Shown: one piece after another, positions 8,128 to 16,590 of the stretch
Numbering within the stretch: position 1 is the stretch's first letter
Layout: every line of letters begins with the position of its first letter
Notes under the pieces: model-generated
What the model was told of the DNA's origin: nothing
What the model saw: the letters and a program-made list of their open reading frames with translations, nothing else
Databases searched by the model: none
Source of the DNA: CAZNPA01 sp964575095
GTDB lineage: Bacteria > Pseudomonadota > Alphaproteobacteria > Rickettsiales > SXRF01
DNA: 64,000 bases
Direction: 5' to 3'
NCBI GenBank assembly: GCA_964575095.1
Contig: CAZNPA010000003.1
Location: forward strand, 124,001-188,000
Position numbers and translations under genes: made by a program

Positions 8128-9796
8128 CGACTTCCGCCAGCGCAGCATCGACGCTGTCCGCCGTGCTGAGATTGATCCCCGGCTCATGCGCAAGTTTTTG
8201 CAGTATTCTGGCCAGCACGTCCGGCCGTGCGCAGAGGATGAAGCGCTTGCCGCTTAACGTATCGCTGGTCAGCAGGTTCTTGATCGCCACCAAGCCGGTC
8301 ATGTCGATCAGCGGCACGCGCTGCATGTCGAGGATGACGGTGTCGATGCGCTGCCGCAAGAACGCCGTGCGGTCAAGCGTGCGCTCAACGGTGGCGAAAA
8401 AGAGCGGCCCGTAAATATGGTAGACCAGCACGTTGGCGGGAAGCGCCGCCCCCGCCGTGCCGTCGCTCTCCTCGATCTCGACCTCGGTGACGGCGGCAAC
8501 GCTCCGGATAAACAGCAGTGCCGCCAGCATCACGCCGACGGTGACGCCCGCGACCATATCAACAAATACCGTCAGGCCAAAACAGACTAAAAGCACGATC
8601 ACGTCATGGCGCGGCGCAATCTTGAGGATGCGCAGGAACTGCCGGTAATGCGACATATTGTAGGCGACGACAATCAGAAGCGCTGCCAGCGACGCCATCG
8701 GGATATAAGAAATCAGCGGCGCCAGCGCCACGACATAAAGAAGAATAAATAGCGCATGCATGGCCGAGGCCAGCGGCGTGCGTGCGCCGGACTTGATGTT
8801 GGTGGTGGTGCGCGCAATGGCACCGGTAGCGGGAATCCCAGCGAAAAATCCGGAGGCGATGTTAGCGATGCCGATAGCGGAAAGCTCGGCGTTGGGATCG
8901 TGCCGCGTACGCGAGAGGCCGTCGGCTACCGAGGCGGATAGCAGCGATTCAAGCGCCGCCAACGCCGCGATCACCACCGCCGGCATCAGCAGCACCTGCA
9001 ATTCCGAAAACGCCGGCCAGCGGGCAAGGTCATAAAGCGCCGGCGCAAACGGCGGGATGCCGTGGCCGGTGATGCCCGCCAGGTCATAGCTGAACCGTGT
9101 GCCGATGCTGGCGTATTCGATGCCCTGATACTGAAATATCAACCCTAGTGCCGCGCCGGCCAAAATCCCGAGCATGATCGAAGGCAGCTTGCGCGTGATG
9201 CGCTTACCGGTGAACATGATGATGAGCGAAAGAAGGCCGATAGCGATTTCCGGCCAGCGGGCGTACGGCAAATGATCTGCCAGCAAAATAATTTTATCAA
9301 TGTACGTGCCTTGCAATTTTTCAACGCCCAACCCTAACAAATCATTGAGCGAGAGCGTGCCCAGCACAACGGCGATGCCGGCGGTGAATCCCGTCGTCAC
9401 CGGATAGGGCACGAAGCTGATGAAGCGCCCCAGCCGCGCCCACGCCAGCATCAGCAGCATGAGGCCGGCCATGATCTCGGCGATGACGATGCCGCGCAAC
9501 CCGAACTGCGCAACAATCGGCGCGACGATGACGACGAACGCCGCCGTTGGGCCGCTGACTTGCGTGATCGAGCCGCCGAGCAGCGGCGTCAATATCCCGG
9601 CGACGATGGCGGTGTAGATGCCATGCTGCGGCGGCAAGCCGACCGCGATCGAAAGCGCCATCGCCAGCGGCAACGCCACCAGCGACACAATCAGCCCCGC
9701 CATCGCGTCGTGGCCAAAATCTTTCCAGGAGTAGCCGCGCGCCATGCTCTCGCGCATGGCGGTGGAGAGAGGAAATAGTTTACCCGTTTTTTTCAT
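8108..9796 (-). CDS. SulP family anion transporter with STAS domain
   Basis: 562-residue inner-membrane transporter. Residues about 25-430 hold 10-14 hydrophobic segments, including the SulP-typical PLAMALSIAVGLPPQHGIYT and GSITQVSGPTAAFVVI. Residues about 445-560 form a cytoplasmic STAS domain; the loop VPLIDMTGL has threonine where SpoIIAA-like proteins have the phosphorylated serine. Substrates in the family include sulfate and bicarbonate; neither is indicated by context. The start is preceded only by a weak purine stretch. Confidence 0.9.
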   Translation of the reverse strand: MKKTGKLFPLSTAMRESMARGYSWKDFGHDAMAGLIVSLVALPLAMALSIAVGLPPQHGIYTAIVAGILTPLLGGSITQVSGPTAAFVVIVAPIVAQFGLRGIVIAEIMAGLMLLMLAWARLGRFISFVPYPVTTGFTAGIAVVLGTLSLNDLLGLGVEKLQGTYIDKIILLADHLPYARWPEIAIGLLSLIIMFTGKRITRKLPSIMLGILAGAALGLIFQYQGIEYASIGTRFSYDLAGITGHGIPPFAPALYDLARWPAFSELQVLLMPAVVIAALAALESLLSASVADGLSRTRHDPNAELSAIGIANIASGFFAGIPATGAIARTTTNIKSGARTPLASAMHALFILLYVVALAPLISYIPMASLAALLIVVAYNMSHYRQFLRILKIAPRHDVIVLLVCFGLTVFVDMVAGVTVGVMLAALLFIRSVAAVTEVEIEESDGTAGAALPANVLVYHIYGPLFFATVERTLDRTAFLRQRIDTVILDMQRVPLIDMTGLVAIKNLLTSDTLSGKRFILCARPDVLARILQKLAHEPGINLSTADSVDAALAEVAKTTAA

Positions 9797-9815
9797 AATA
9801 ATTTTCTTTACCGGA

Positions 9816-9833
9816 CCCCGCCATTCGGCGGGG
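9816..9833 (-). terminator. GC-rich hairpin after recR
   Basis: Stem ccccgcc (9816-9822) with ggcgggg (9827-9833) and a four-base loop lies between the recR stop and the SulP start, both on the minus strand. It lacks a good T run, so it may be a weak terminator or an mRNA processing hairpin. Confidence 0.45.
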
Positions 9834-9837
9834 CTTG

Positions 9838-10431
9838 TCAGAACGGCAATCTTGCCTTGAGCGCCGTTCCCAGCGTGCCGTCGTCGAGATAATCGAGTTC
9901 GCCGCCCATGGGAATCCCCTGCGCCAGGCGCGAAATATTAAGCGGAAGACCATGCAGCCGCGTCGTGATGTAATGCGCCGTCGTCTGGCCTTCGATGGTG
10001 GCGTTGGTAGCCAGGATGATTTCCTTGACCTCGCCATTGCTTGCGCGATCGATCAGTTTTTCGATATTAAGCTGCGCCGGGCCGCGATCGTCGATGGCGG
10101 ATAATGTTCCGCCCAGCACGTGATAAAGCCCTTTATATAAGTTGCAACGCTCAATCGCCCAGAGATCGGCCAGATCTTCCACCACGCAAATCGTCGACGG
10201 GTCGCGCTTCTCGTTACTGCAAATCACGCACGGGTCATGCGTATCCAGATTGCCGCAAACCGAGCAGGAGCGGATATTCTCCGCGCCACGCCGCAGCGCC
10301 TCGGAAAGCGGCAGCATCAGCGATTCTTTTTGGCGTATCAACTGCAATACCGCGCGCCGCGCCGACCGCGGCCCCAAACCGGGGAGCTTGGCGAAGAGGC
10401 GGATCAAATCATCGAGCGTGCTGTGGGACAT
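9838..10431 (-). CDS. recR: Recombination mediator protein RecR
   Basis: 197-residue RecR, which acts with RecF and RecO to load RecA on gapped DNA. The order is a helix-hairpin-helix segment (residues 12-28, LPGLGPRSARRAVL), a C4 zinc finger (C56, C59, C68, C71 in CSVCGNLDTHDPCVIC) and a Toprim domain (CVVEDLADLWAIE onward). Length is standard. Its ATG shares a base with the ybaB stop, the classical dnaX-ybaB-recR operon. Confidence 0.96.
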   Translation of the reverse strand: MSHSTLDDLIRLFAKLPGLGPRSARRAVLQLIRQKESLMLPLSEALRRGAENIRSCSVCGNLDTHDPCVICSNEKRDPSTICVVEDLADLWAIERCNLYKGLYHVLGGTLSAIDDRGPAQLNIEKLIDRASNGEVKEIILATNATIEGQTTAHYITTRLHGLPLNISRLAQGIPMGGELDYLDDGTLGTALKARLPF

Positions 10432-10751
10432 CAGAAGGGCAGCTTGAAACCAGGCGGCAGATTGAGGCCGCTGGTGGCCTGACTCATCTGGCCGGAAAAA
10501 TTATCGTCGATTTTTTTGCGCGCGTCGCTGTGCGCGGCGACGATCAAATCTTCCAGCATTTCTTTTTCTTCGGGTTTGAGCAGGCTGGGATCGATATCGA
10601 TCTTTAGCATTTGATTCTTACCGTTAAGCCTGACCTTGACCGCGCCGCCGCCCGCGCTACCGTCGGTTTCCGACGCTTCCAGCTTCAGTTGCATCTCCTG
10701 CATCTTTTGCTGCATCGCCTGCGCCTGCTGCATCATTTTTTGTAAATTCAT
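10431..10751 (-). CDS. ybaB: YbaB/EbfC family nucleoid-associated protein
   Basis: 106-residue dimeric DNA-binding protein of the YbaB/EbfC family. It shows the N-terminal Gln/Met-rich helix (MQQAQAMQQKMQEMQ), the VRLNGKNQMLKIDIDPSLL core and the Pro-rich C-terminal tail. It lies between dnaX and recR, with a one-base overlap with recR and a 10-base gap after dnaX, as in most proteobacteria. Confidence 0.95.
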   Translation of the reverse strand: MNLQKMMQQAQAMQQKMQEMQLKLEASETDGSAGGGAVKVRLNGKNQMLKIDIDPSLLKPEEKEMLEDLIVAAHSDARKKIDDNFSGQMSQATSGLNLPPGFKLPF

Positions 10752-10761
10752 TTACCTGCTC

Positions 10762-12324
10762 CTACGTATTGGCTTTCACGCCGACGATTTTCGCACCGGG
10801 GAATTGCTCAAGGATACTGGCCACCGCCGGATCGGAAGACGCCGCCGCCATGCGTTGTTCTTTTGCCGCGATTTCCTGATCCTGTAAACTGGGGTCGCCG
10901 CCCTGCTCCGCCACCACCACCTGCCATTTCTGACCGGTCCACTGCGTCAGGCAGTCGGCAATCCGGGCCGTGAAATCGCGCGGCTGCGGCGTGCTGAGAT
11001 AGAGTTCGATTTTTCCCGGCGCGAACGAAACCAGCCGCACCTCTTGTTTCAGTTTCGTGTAGAGCAACGCCTCGCGGCGTTTTTCAAACAGCGCCACGAC
11101 CTCGGCGAAATTCTGCACCTGCGCCGGCGGCGCGGCATTGACCACTTCCAGCGTCGGCTTGGCGACCGGCTTTACCGGCGTTGCATCCGGCTCACTGCGG
11201 ATAATTTCCGCCGGCGTCGGCAGTTCAGCGGCATAGGCGATGCGCACCAGCAGCATCTCGAGCGCCGCCATCGGCATCGGCGCTGCGCGCAGTTCCGTCA
11301 AGCCTTTGAGCAGCATCTGCCACAGCCGCGCCAGCACCGACATCGAGGCCTTATCGGCAAACGCTTTGGCGGCATCGCGGTCGTGCGGCGATAACATGAC
11401 ATCGGAGAGCGCCTGCGGCGATACCTTGGCACGCGTGACGAGATGCACGGCTTCCATTGCATCCTGCACCATCCACAGCGGATCGGCGCCGGCTTCGTAA
11501 CGCGATTTCGCTTCCGCCAGCGCCGCCATGACGTCGCCGGAGAGTAATATATCGAGCATGCGGAAGGTAGCGGTGTTGTCGGAAGAGCCGATCATGTGGC
11601 GGATGTCGGCGGCGGTGACCATCGATTTGGCGCCGCCTTCAGCGTGGGCGATGGCCTGGTCGAGCAGCGACAACGCGTCGCGCACGGAGCCTTCCGCCGC
11701 CAGCGCGATGAGCGTCAGCGCTTCCGGCTCCAATGCGACTTGTTCCTTGGCAGCGATTTTTCCGAGATATTCGGCCAGCATTTCGGTGCCGATGCGTTTT
11801 AAATCGAACCGCTGGCAGCGCGACAGCACCGTCACCGGAATCTTTCGCGATTCGGTGGTAGCAAAAATGAATTTGACGTGCGGCGGCGGCTCTTCCAGAG
11901 TTTTTAAAAGCGCGTTGAAGGCGCTACCAGACAGCATGTGCACTTCGTCGATGATGTATATTTTGTAGCGGGCGCTGCTCGGCGAATAGCGCACGGTTTC
12001 TATCAGCGCCCGGATGTCGTCGACACCGGTGTGGCTGGCGGCGTCCATCTCCAGCACATCGACATGCCGGTCTTCGGCGATCATGCGGCAGTGGCCGCAC
12101 GTGCCGCAGGGACTGGCCGTCGGGCCTTGCTCGCAATTGAGCGCGCGGGCGATGATGCGCGCCGTAGTGGTTTTTCCGACGCCGCGGATGCCGGTCAGAA
12201 GGAACGCATGCGCGATGCGATTGCCGGCAATGGCGTTGGTGAGCGTGCGCACCATCGCCTCCTGGCCGATCAGGTCGGCAAAGGCGGCAGGGCGGTATTT
12301 GCGGGCGAGAACGCGATATTCCAT
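10762..12324 (-). CDS. dnaX: DNA polymerase III subunits gamma/tau
   Basis: 520-residue clamp-loader ATPase. The N-terminal AAA+ module shows Walker A GIRGVGKTTT (K51), a zinc module (C64, C73, C76, C79), Walker B region IIDEVHMLS and the sensor/arginine-finger segment VLSRCQRF. Residues beyond about 370 form a shorter tau-type tail (FAEVVALFEKRREALLYTKL) that would contact the polymerase. It is somewhat short for alphaproteobacterial tau. I did not find a convincing programmed frameshift site. First gene of the dnaX-ybaB-recR operon. Confidence 0.95.
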   Translation of the reverse strand: MEYRVLARKYRPAAFADLIGQEAMVRTLTNAIAGNRIAHAFLLTGIRGVGKTTTARIIARALNCEQGPTASPCGTCGHCRMIAEDRHVDVLEMDAASHTGVDDIRALIETVRYSPSSARYKIYIIDEVHMLSGSAFNALLKTLEEPPPHVKFIFATTESRKIPVTVLSRCQRFDLKRIGTEMLAEYLGKIAAKEQVALEPEALTLIALAAEGSVRDALSLLDQAIAHAEGGAKSMVTAADIRHMIGSSDNTATFRMLDILLSGDVMAALAEAKSRYEAGADPLWMVQDAMEAVHLVTRAKVSPQALSDVMLSPHDRDAAKAFADKASMSVLARLWQMLLKGLTELRAAPMPMAALEMLLVRIAYAAELPTPAEIIRSEPDATPVKPVAKPTLEVVNAAPPAQVQNFAEVVALFEKRREALLYTKLKQEVRLVSFAPGKIELYLSTPQPRDFTARIADCLTQWTGQKWQVVVAEQGGDPSLQDQEIAAKEQRMAAASSDPAVASILEQFPGAKIVGVKANT

Positions 12325-12345
12325 GTAAATCTGTGATCCCTATTT

Positions 12346-12435
12346 GACTGGTGATGACCCGGAACCTGGCTGCTACGGCTGCTTCCTCTCGGACCTGACC
12401 GGGTTTGCGAGCGGTACCGCCCACCACCAGCCGCA
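12346..12435 (-). ncRNA. ffs: Signal recognition particle RNA (4.5S type)
   Basis: Read on the minus strand the central segment is ggtcaggtccgagaggaagc, the universal SRP RNA domain IV core, with a GAGA tetraloop closing the Ffh-binding hairpin. The ends pair over about ten positions (ccaccaccag at 12421-12430 with ctggtgatg at 12348-12356, with wobble), giving a rod of about 90 nt. It lies just before dnaX on the same strand, a common place in alphaproteobacteria. Exact ends are estimated. Confidence 0.92.
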
Positions 12436-12438
12436 AGG

Positions 12439-12467
12439 ATTATGGGATAAGCAACGCAGCTCTGCAA
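12439..12467 (-). promoter_or_regulatory. Probable promoter of the SRP RNA
   Basis: On the minus strand TTGCAG (12462-12467) and CATAAT (12439-12444) are separated by exactly 17 nt, and the -10 ends a few bases before the predicted 5' end of the SRP RNA. The -10 is good; the -35 is weak. Confidence 0.6.
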
Positions 12468-12565
12468 GCGGTAAAAATGGGCGGGGCACAGATGCAAAAA
12501 CCCTTTCAAATCCGCCGGTATTCTGCTAATTAATAGTGCTTCATATTTTTCATCTCATATCAGGT

Positions 12566-14809
12566 ATGGCCGCAGCTTCTGCACGCAATCCATTGAAAAT
12601 TCTCGGCGGCCTGGCATTTTGCCTGTTCGCCTTCTACCTCTTTTTGTGCCTTGTCACCTATAATCAGGCCGATCCTTCGCTCAACCATGCCACCGGTAAT
12701 ACGGTCAGCAACGTCGGCGGTTACGCCGGCGCCGTCCTTGCCGACATCGCCTGGCAGGTGCTGGGGCTCTCCAGCCTGATGCTGGTTCTGGTGCCGATGG
12801 TGTGGGGCGTCAAAATATTACTGTCACAACCGACGACGCATTTTGGCGTACGGCTGGCGATGCTGCTTATCGCCATCGTGCTCTCGACCGCGCTGCTTTC
12901 GACCATCGAACCGCCCTCGACCTGGTTTCTAAGCAATAACGGCCTGGGTGGCGCCATGGGCTCGCGGCTGCAGGAAATGTTTTACAAATGGATGAAAAAC
13001 CGTTGGGTCATTTCCACCGCCACGGCGGTAACCTGCGTCATGCTGGTGCTGGCGCTCGGCATGCGCTGGACGGAATGGAAAGCCCTGACGCGCGGATTGA
13101 AGCAGGGATTCCTGCTGGCCAGCGCATTGGTGATTTCCATGCGCCCCGGCACATGGCGCGCGCAACTGCAAGACGCCCTGAATAACGAAGACGACGACGC
13201 GGACGAAGAGGAAGACACAGCAGACGCAGCGCCGAAGAAACGCAAGCCGCGCATCAGCAAGAAAGAAAAAACCGTCGAGAAAGTGCGCACAGCCGAACCG
13301 AAAATCCAGTCGGCAATGCCGCTGGCGCAGGGCGATTACGAATTGCCGGCCTTCGGGTTACTCAACGCCGTCTCCAAACAGAAGAAAAGCGCGATGAGCG
13401 AGCAGGCGCTGACGCAAAATGCCAAGCTGCTGGAAAGCGTGCTGCAGGAATTCGGCGTCAACGGCACCATCAACGAAATCCGCCCCGGCCCGGTCGTCAC
13501 CTTATACGAGCTGGAGCCCTCGCCCGGCACAAAATCCTCGCGCGTCATCGGATTGTCGGACGACATCGCCCGCTCGATGAGCGCGGTGTCGGTGCGCATC
13601 GCTGTCATCCCCGGCAGGAACGTCATCGGCATCGAGTTGCCGAACTCGACGCGCGAAATGGTGATGTTGCGCGAGATGCTGGAATCGGAAGCCTTCGGCT
13701 CGGCCGACGCCAAGCTGCCGCTGGCGCTGGGCAAAGACATCGGCGGCGCGCCGATCATCGTCGATCTATCGCGCATGCCGCACCTGCTCGTCGCCGGAAC
13801 CACCGGCTCCGGCAAGTCGGTCGCTATCAATACCATGATCATGTCGCTGGTCTATAAGCTGACGCCCGCCGAATGCAAATTCATCATGATCGATCCCAAG
13901 ATGCTGGAACTTTCCGTCTATGACGGCATCCCGCATTTGCTGACGCCGGTCGTGACCGAACCGGGAAAAGCGGTGGTGGCGCTGAAATGGACGGTCAAGG
14001 AAATGGAAAACCGCTACCGGCTGATGTCGTCGCTCGGCGTCCGCAACATCGACGGCTACAATAAAAAAATCCGCGAGGCCAAGGCCAAAGGCCAGAAACT
14101 CACGCGCACGGTGCAAACCGGATTCAATCCCGATACCGGCGAGGCAATCATCGAGGAAGTGCCGCTCGAAATGGTCGAATTGCCGTTCATCGTCGTCGTC
14201 GTCGACGAAATGGCCGATCTCATGATCATCGCCGGCAAGGAAATCGAGGGCTCGATCCAGCGCCTGGCGCAGATGGCGCGCGCGGCGGGCATCCACATCA
14301 TCATGGCGACGCAGCGCCCGAGCGTCGACGTCATCACCGGCGTCATCAAAGCCAATTTCCCGACGCGCATCAGTTTTCAGGTGACCAGCCGCATCGACAG
14401 CCGCACCATTTTAAACGAGCCCGGCGCCGAGCAATTGCTGGGGCAAGGCGACATGCTCTACATGGCCGGCGGCGGACGCATCATGCGCGTGCACGGCCCG
14501 TTCGTCTCCGACAAGGAAGTAGACCATGTAGTGAAACACCTCAAGGCACAAGGCACGCCGGTCTATATCGACGACGTGACGAAAGACGAGGAAGCCGAAA
14601 GCGAGGCCATGTTCGGCGAAGGCGGCGACGAGTTATATCAACAAGCGGTGCAGATCGTACTGCGCGACAAGAAAGCCTCGACCAGCTACATCCAGCGATG
14701 CCTGCGCGTCGGCTACAACAAGGCCGCCACCATCATCGAGCAGATGGAGCGCGACGGCATCGTCGGCCCGGCCAACCATGTCGGGAAACGCGAGGTGATT
14801 GGTGCTTGA
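12566..14809 (+). CDS. ftsK: DNA translocase FtsK
   Basis: 747-residue divisome DNA pump. Four N-terminal membrane segments (residues about 10-190) are followed by a short acidic then basic linker (NNEDDDADEEEDTADA, then KKRKPRISKKEK), the motor domain with Walker A GTTGSGKSVA (about residue 415) and Walker B VVVDEMADLM, and a C-terminal winged-helix gamma domain (TSYIQRCLRVGYNKAA) for reading polar DNA motifs. The linker is much shorter than in E. coli. ATG at 12566 is preferred; a GTG at 12536 is in frame. Confidence 0.95.
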   Translation: MAAASARNPLKILGGLAFCLFAFYLFLCLVTYNQADPSLNHATGNTVSNVGGYAGAVLADIAWQVLGLSSLMLVLVPMVWGVKILLSQPTTHFGVRLAMLLIAIVLSTALLSTIEPPSTWFLSNNGLGGAMGSRLQEMFYKWMKNRWVISTATAVTCVMLVLALGMRWTEWKALTRGLKQGFLLASALVISMRPGTWRAQLQDALNNEDDDADEEEDTADAAPKKRKPRISKKEKTVEKVRTAEPKIQSAMPLAQGDYELPAFGLLNAVSKQKKSAMSEQALTQNAKLLESVLQEFGVNGTINEIRPGPVVTLYELEPSPGTKSSRVIGLSDDIARSMSAVSVRIAVIPGRNVIGIELPNSTREMVMLREMLESEAFGSADAKLPLALGKDIGGAPIIVDLSRMPHLLVAGTTGSGKSVAINTMIMSLVYKLTPAECKFIMIDPKMLELSVYDGIPHLLTPVVTEPGKAVVALKWTVKEMENRYRLMSSLGVRNIDGYNKKIREAKAKGQKLTRTVQTGFNPDTGEAIIEEVPLEMVELPFIVVVVDEMADLMIIAGKEIEGSIQRLAQMARAAGIHIIMATQRPSVDVITGVIKANFPTRISFQVTSRIDSRTILNEPGAEQLLGQGDMLYMAGGGRIMRVHGPFVSDKEVDHVVKHLKAQGTPVYIDDVTKDEEAESEAMFGEGGDELYQQAVQIVLRDKKASTSYIQRCLRVGYNKAATIIEQMERDGIVGPANHVGKREVIGA

Positions 14810-14811
14810 TT

Positions 14812-14965
14812 GTCATCCCGGCGAAGGCCGGGATCCACGCCAATAATTTATAGAAATGCATCAGGTGTTTATGAAAAGTTTTTTGTCTAAAAAAATCTGG
14901 ATTCCCGCCTTCGCGGGAATGACGGCTTTATGGTTGGCGTGGATCCCGGCCTTCGCCGGGATGAC
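14812..14965. repeat. Inverted repeat with 32-bp arms enclosing the lolA start
   Basis: The left arm (14812-14843, beginning gtcatcccggcgaaggccgg) is the exact reverse complement of the right arm (14934-14965). A third, diverged unit attcccgccttcgcgggaat lies at 14901-14920. Each unit is itself a hairpin. The lolA start codon is in the loop and the right arm is coding. Related single units lie at 36638 and 62347. Confidence 0.9.
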
Positions 14966-15533
14966 GGAGACCTTCCTCACCCCCGAACAGCTCGCCCCGC
15001 ACCAGGCCACGATCGCCCGCGTGCAGGAATATCTGAGCGGGCTTACCACCATCGCTTCCGATTTTACGCAGGTGGCGCCCGACGGATCGCTTGCCACCGG
15101 CACGTTTTACCTGAAGCGCCCGGGCCTGATGCGCTGGCAATATAACCCGCCGGTGCCGATCCTGATGGTCGCCGACGGCCACCAGCTGGTCTATTACGAT
15201 TACGATCTGAAACAGGTCAGCTATTTCTCGCTCGATTCCACCGTCATCGGTTTCCTGGCGCAGGAGAAAATCAGCTTCACCGGCAAGGTCGGCATTAAGG
15301 AATTCGAGGAAAAAGACGGCGCCATCCGCATCACCCTGGCGCAAAAAGACAAGCCGGACGAAGGCCGGCTGATGCTCGAATTCTCGGATAAGCCGCTCCT
15401 CATCCGCAGCATGGTCGTCACCGACGCCACCCGTCAAATCACCACGGTTTCCCTCACGCACGCGCGGTTCGGCATGGCTCTGGACAAGGCGCTTTTCGCC
15501 TTCAACGACCCAAGGCCCAAGCAGCGGAACTAA
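14871..15533 (+). CDS. lolA: Outer-membrane lipoprotein carrier protein LolA
   Basis: 220-residue LolA, the periplasmic chaperone that carries lipoproteins from LolCDE to the outer membrane. The mature domain (from about residue 30) shows the family core: SDFTQVAPDG, GTFYLKRPGLMRWQYNPP and FSLDSTVIGFL. The N terminus is odd: residues 10-32 contain IPAFAGMT twice, encoded by two copies of a palindromic repeat, and form the hydrophobic core and AFA cleavage site of the signal peptide. ATG 14871 has CAGGTG upstream; ATG 14856 is an alternative. It follows ftsK. Confidence 0.9.
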   Translation: MKSFLSKKIWIPAFAGMTALWLAWIPAFAGMTETFLTPEQLAPHQATIARVQEYLSGLTTIASDFTQVAPDGSLATGTFYLKRPGLMRWQYNPPVPILMVADGHQLVYYDYDLKQVSYFSLDSTVIGFLAQEKISFTGKVGIKEFEEKDGAIRITLAQKDKPDEGRLMLEFSDKPLLIRSMVVTDATRQITTVSLTHARFGMALDKALFAFNDPRPKQRN

Positions 15534-15609
15534 ACACTGTCACATAAAATTCATACAACTTTGCGAATTTTTGTGCTATAGGTGACATAGATAATCAAAA
15601 GGGGGTTCC

Positions 15610-15831
15610 ATGGACGAGTTCAACGGTAACAAAACCAGTATCACCCCCGATGCTCTGGCCATGGTCCTCGATTCCACCCCTATCGCCTACATCCGCTCCA
15701 TCAACACCGATAAAGGCAAGCGCTATGCCGTCTGCACCACGGACGGCACGCAGCTAGCCATCTTCGCCACGCAGGACGCCGCCTATTTCGCCGCCAAGCA
15801 GCATGATTTGGAGCCGGTGCTCATTCATTAG
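15610..15831 (+). CDS. DUF1150-type small protein
   Basis: 73-residue protein matching the alphaproteobacterial DUF1150 pattern: an IAYIRSI strand, YAVCTTDGTQLAIFATQDAA and a C-terminal AAKQHDLEPVLIH. Function unknown; in other alphaproteobacteria such genes sit near heat-shock genes, but here it stands alone. A G-rich ribosome site (aaaaggggg) precedes the ATG and a terminator follows, so it is a monocistronic unit. Confidence 0.82.
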   Translation: MDEFNGNKTSITPDALAMVLDSTPIAYIRSINTDKGKRYAVCTTDGTQLAIFATQDAAYFAAKQHDLEPVLIH

Positions 15832-15859
15832 TTTTTTTAGGGTGGTCTCTTACCAAACT

Positions 15860-15885
15860 AGCCCGCTGCAAAGCGGGCTTTTTTT
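15860..15885 (+). terminator. Rho-independent terminator
   Basis: agcccgct (15860-15867) pairs with agcgggct (15872-15879) and is followed by seven T. Ends the DUF1150 gene. Confidence 0.9.
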
Positions 15886-15912
15886 CCGCCTTCGCTAAAG
15901 CTACGGCGCGAC
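15886..15912. repeat. Partial copy of the 1383 palindromic element, forming the queC 3' end
   Basis: ccgccttcgct, then gctacggcgcgac: the same two blocks as at 1383-1391 and 1417-1429, but with the side hairpin between them replaced by aaa. The minus-strand reading of the second block supplies the last codons and the TAG stop of queC. Confidence 0.7.
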
Positions 15913-16590
15913 AAGTATGGCCGGATCGCTTAAGCCATTCTCCTTAAATCCTTTGGCGCGAAGCTGGCAGGCGTCGCAGTGGCCGCAGGCGTGGCCATTG
16001 ATGGGGTCGTAGCAGCTTAATGTCATGGCGTAATCAACCCCAAGTGCTAAGCCCTGTTTGATAATCTCGGCTTTCGTCAGATTGATGAGCGGCGTGTGGA
16101 TTTTGATGCGGGTTTTCCCTTGATCGCCGTAAGCCGTGCCTAAATTAGCCATCGTTTCAAACGCTTGTATGAATTTCGGGCGGCAATCGGGGTAGCCGCT
16201 GTAATCGACGGCGTTGACGCCGATGAAGATATCGTAGGCCTTGAGCACCTCCGCCCACGCCAGCGCAAACGAAAGGAAAATGGTATTGCGCGCCGGAACA
16301 TAGGTGACGGGAATGGCGCCCGCCATTTCCTTGTCCGAACGGTCCTTGGGCACGGCGATATTTTCCTGCGTCAGCGCCGACCCGCCGAACCCGCCTAAAT
16401 CGATGGTGATAATGCGGTGCTCTTTGGCACCGAGATGTTTTGCGATTTTCTCCGCTGCCTTAAGTTCGTTATCATGCCGCTGGCCGTAGGCGAACGACAG
16501 CGCATAAATCTCATAGCCCTGCGATTTCGCTATCGCCAGAGTCGTGGCGGAATCAAGCCCGCCGGAGAGAAGCAAAACGGTTTTTTTCAT
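15901..16590 (-). CDS. queC: 7-cyano-7-deazaguanine (preQ0) synthase
   Basis: 229-residue ATP-dependent enzyme that converts 7-carboxy-7-deazaguanine to preQ0 in queuosine synthesis. The PP-loop SGGLDS is at residues 9-14, followed by ATTLAIAKSQGYEIYALSF. A C-terminal zinc site (SCYDPINGHACGHCDACQ) has the family's four cysteines. The last residues VAP and the stop come from a repeat element. Its start overlaps the queE stop (ATGA). Confidence 0.95.
   Translation of the reverse strand: MKKTVLLLSGGLDSATTLAIAKSQGYEIYALSFAYGQRHDNELKAAEKIAKHLGAKEHRIITIDLGGFGGSALTQENIAVPKDRSDKEMAGAIPVTYVPARNTIFLSFALAWAEVLKAYDIFIGVNAVDYSGYPDCRPKFIQAFETMANLGTAYGDQGKTRIKIHTPLINLTKAEIIKQGLALGVDYAMTLSCYDPINGHACGHCDACQLRAKGFKENGLSDPAILVAP

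Noticed and set aside
13336..14370. Long minus-strand frames inside ftsK (and similar frames in tolB, dnaX, suhB)
   Set aside because: They are shadows of high-GC coding sequence in the opposite frame, without ribosome sites or domains.
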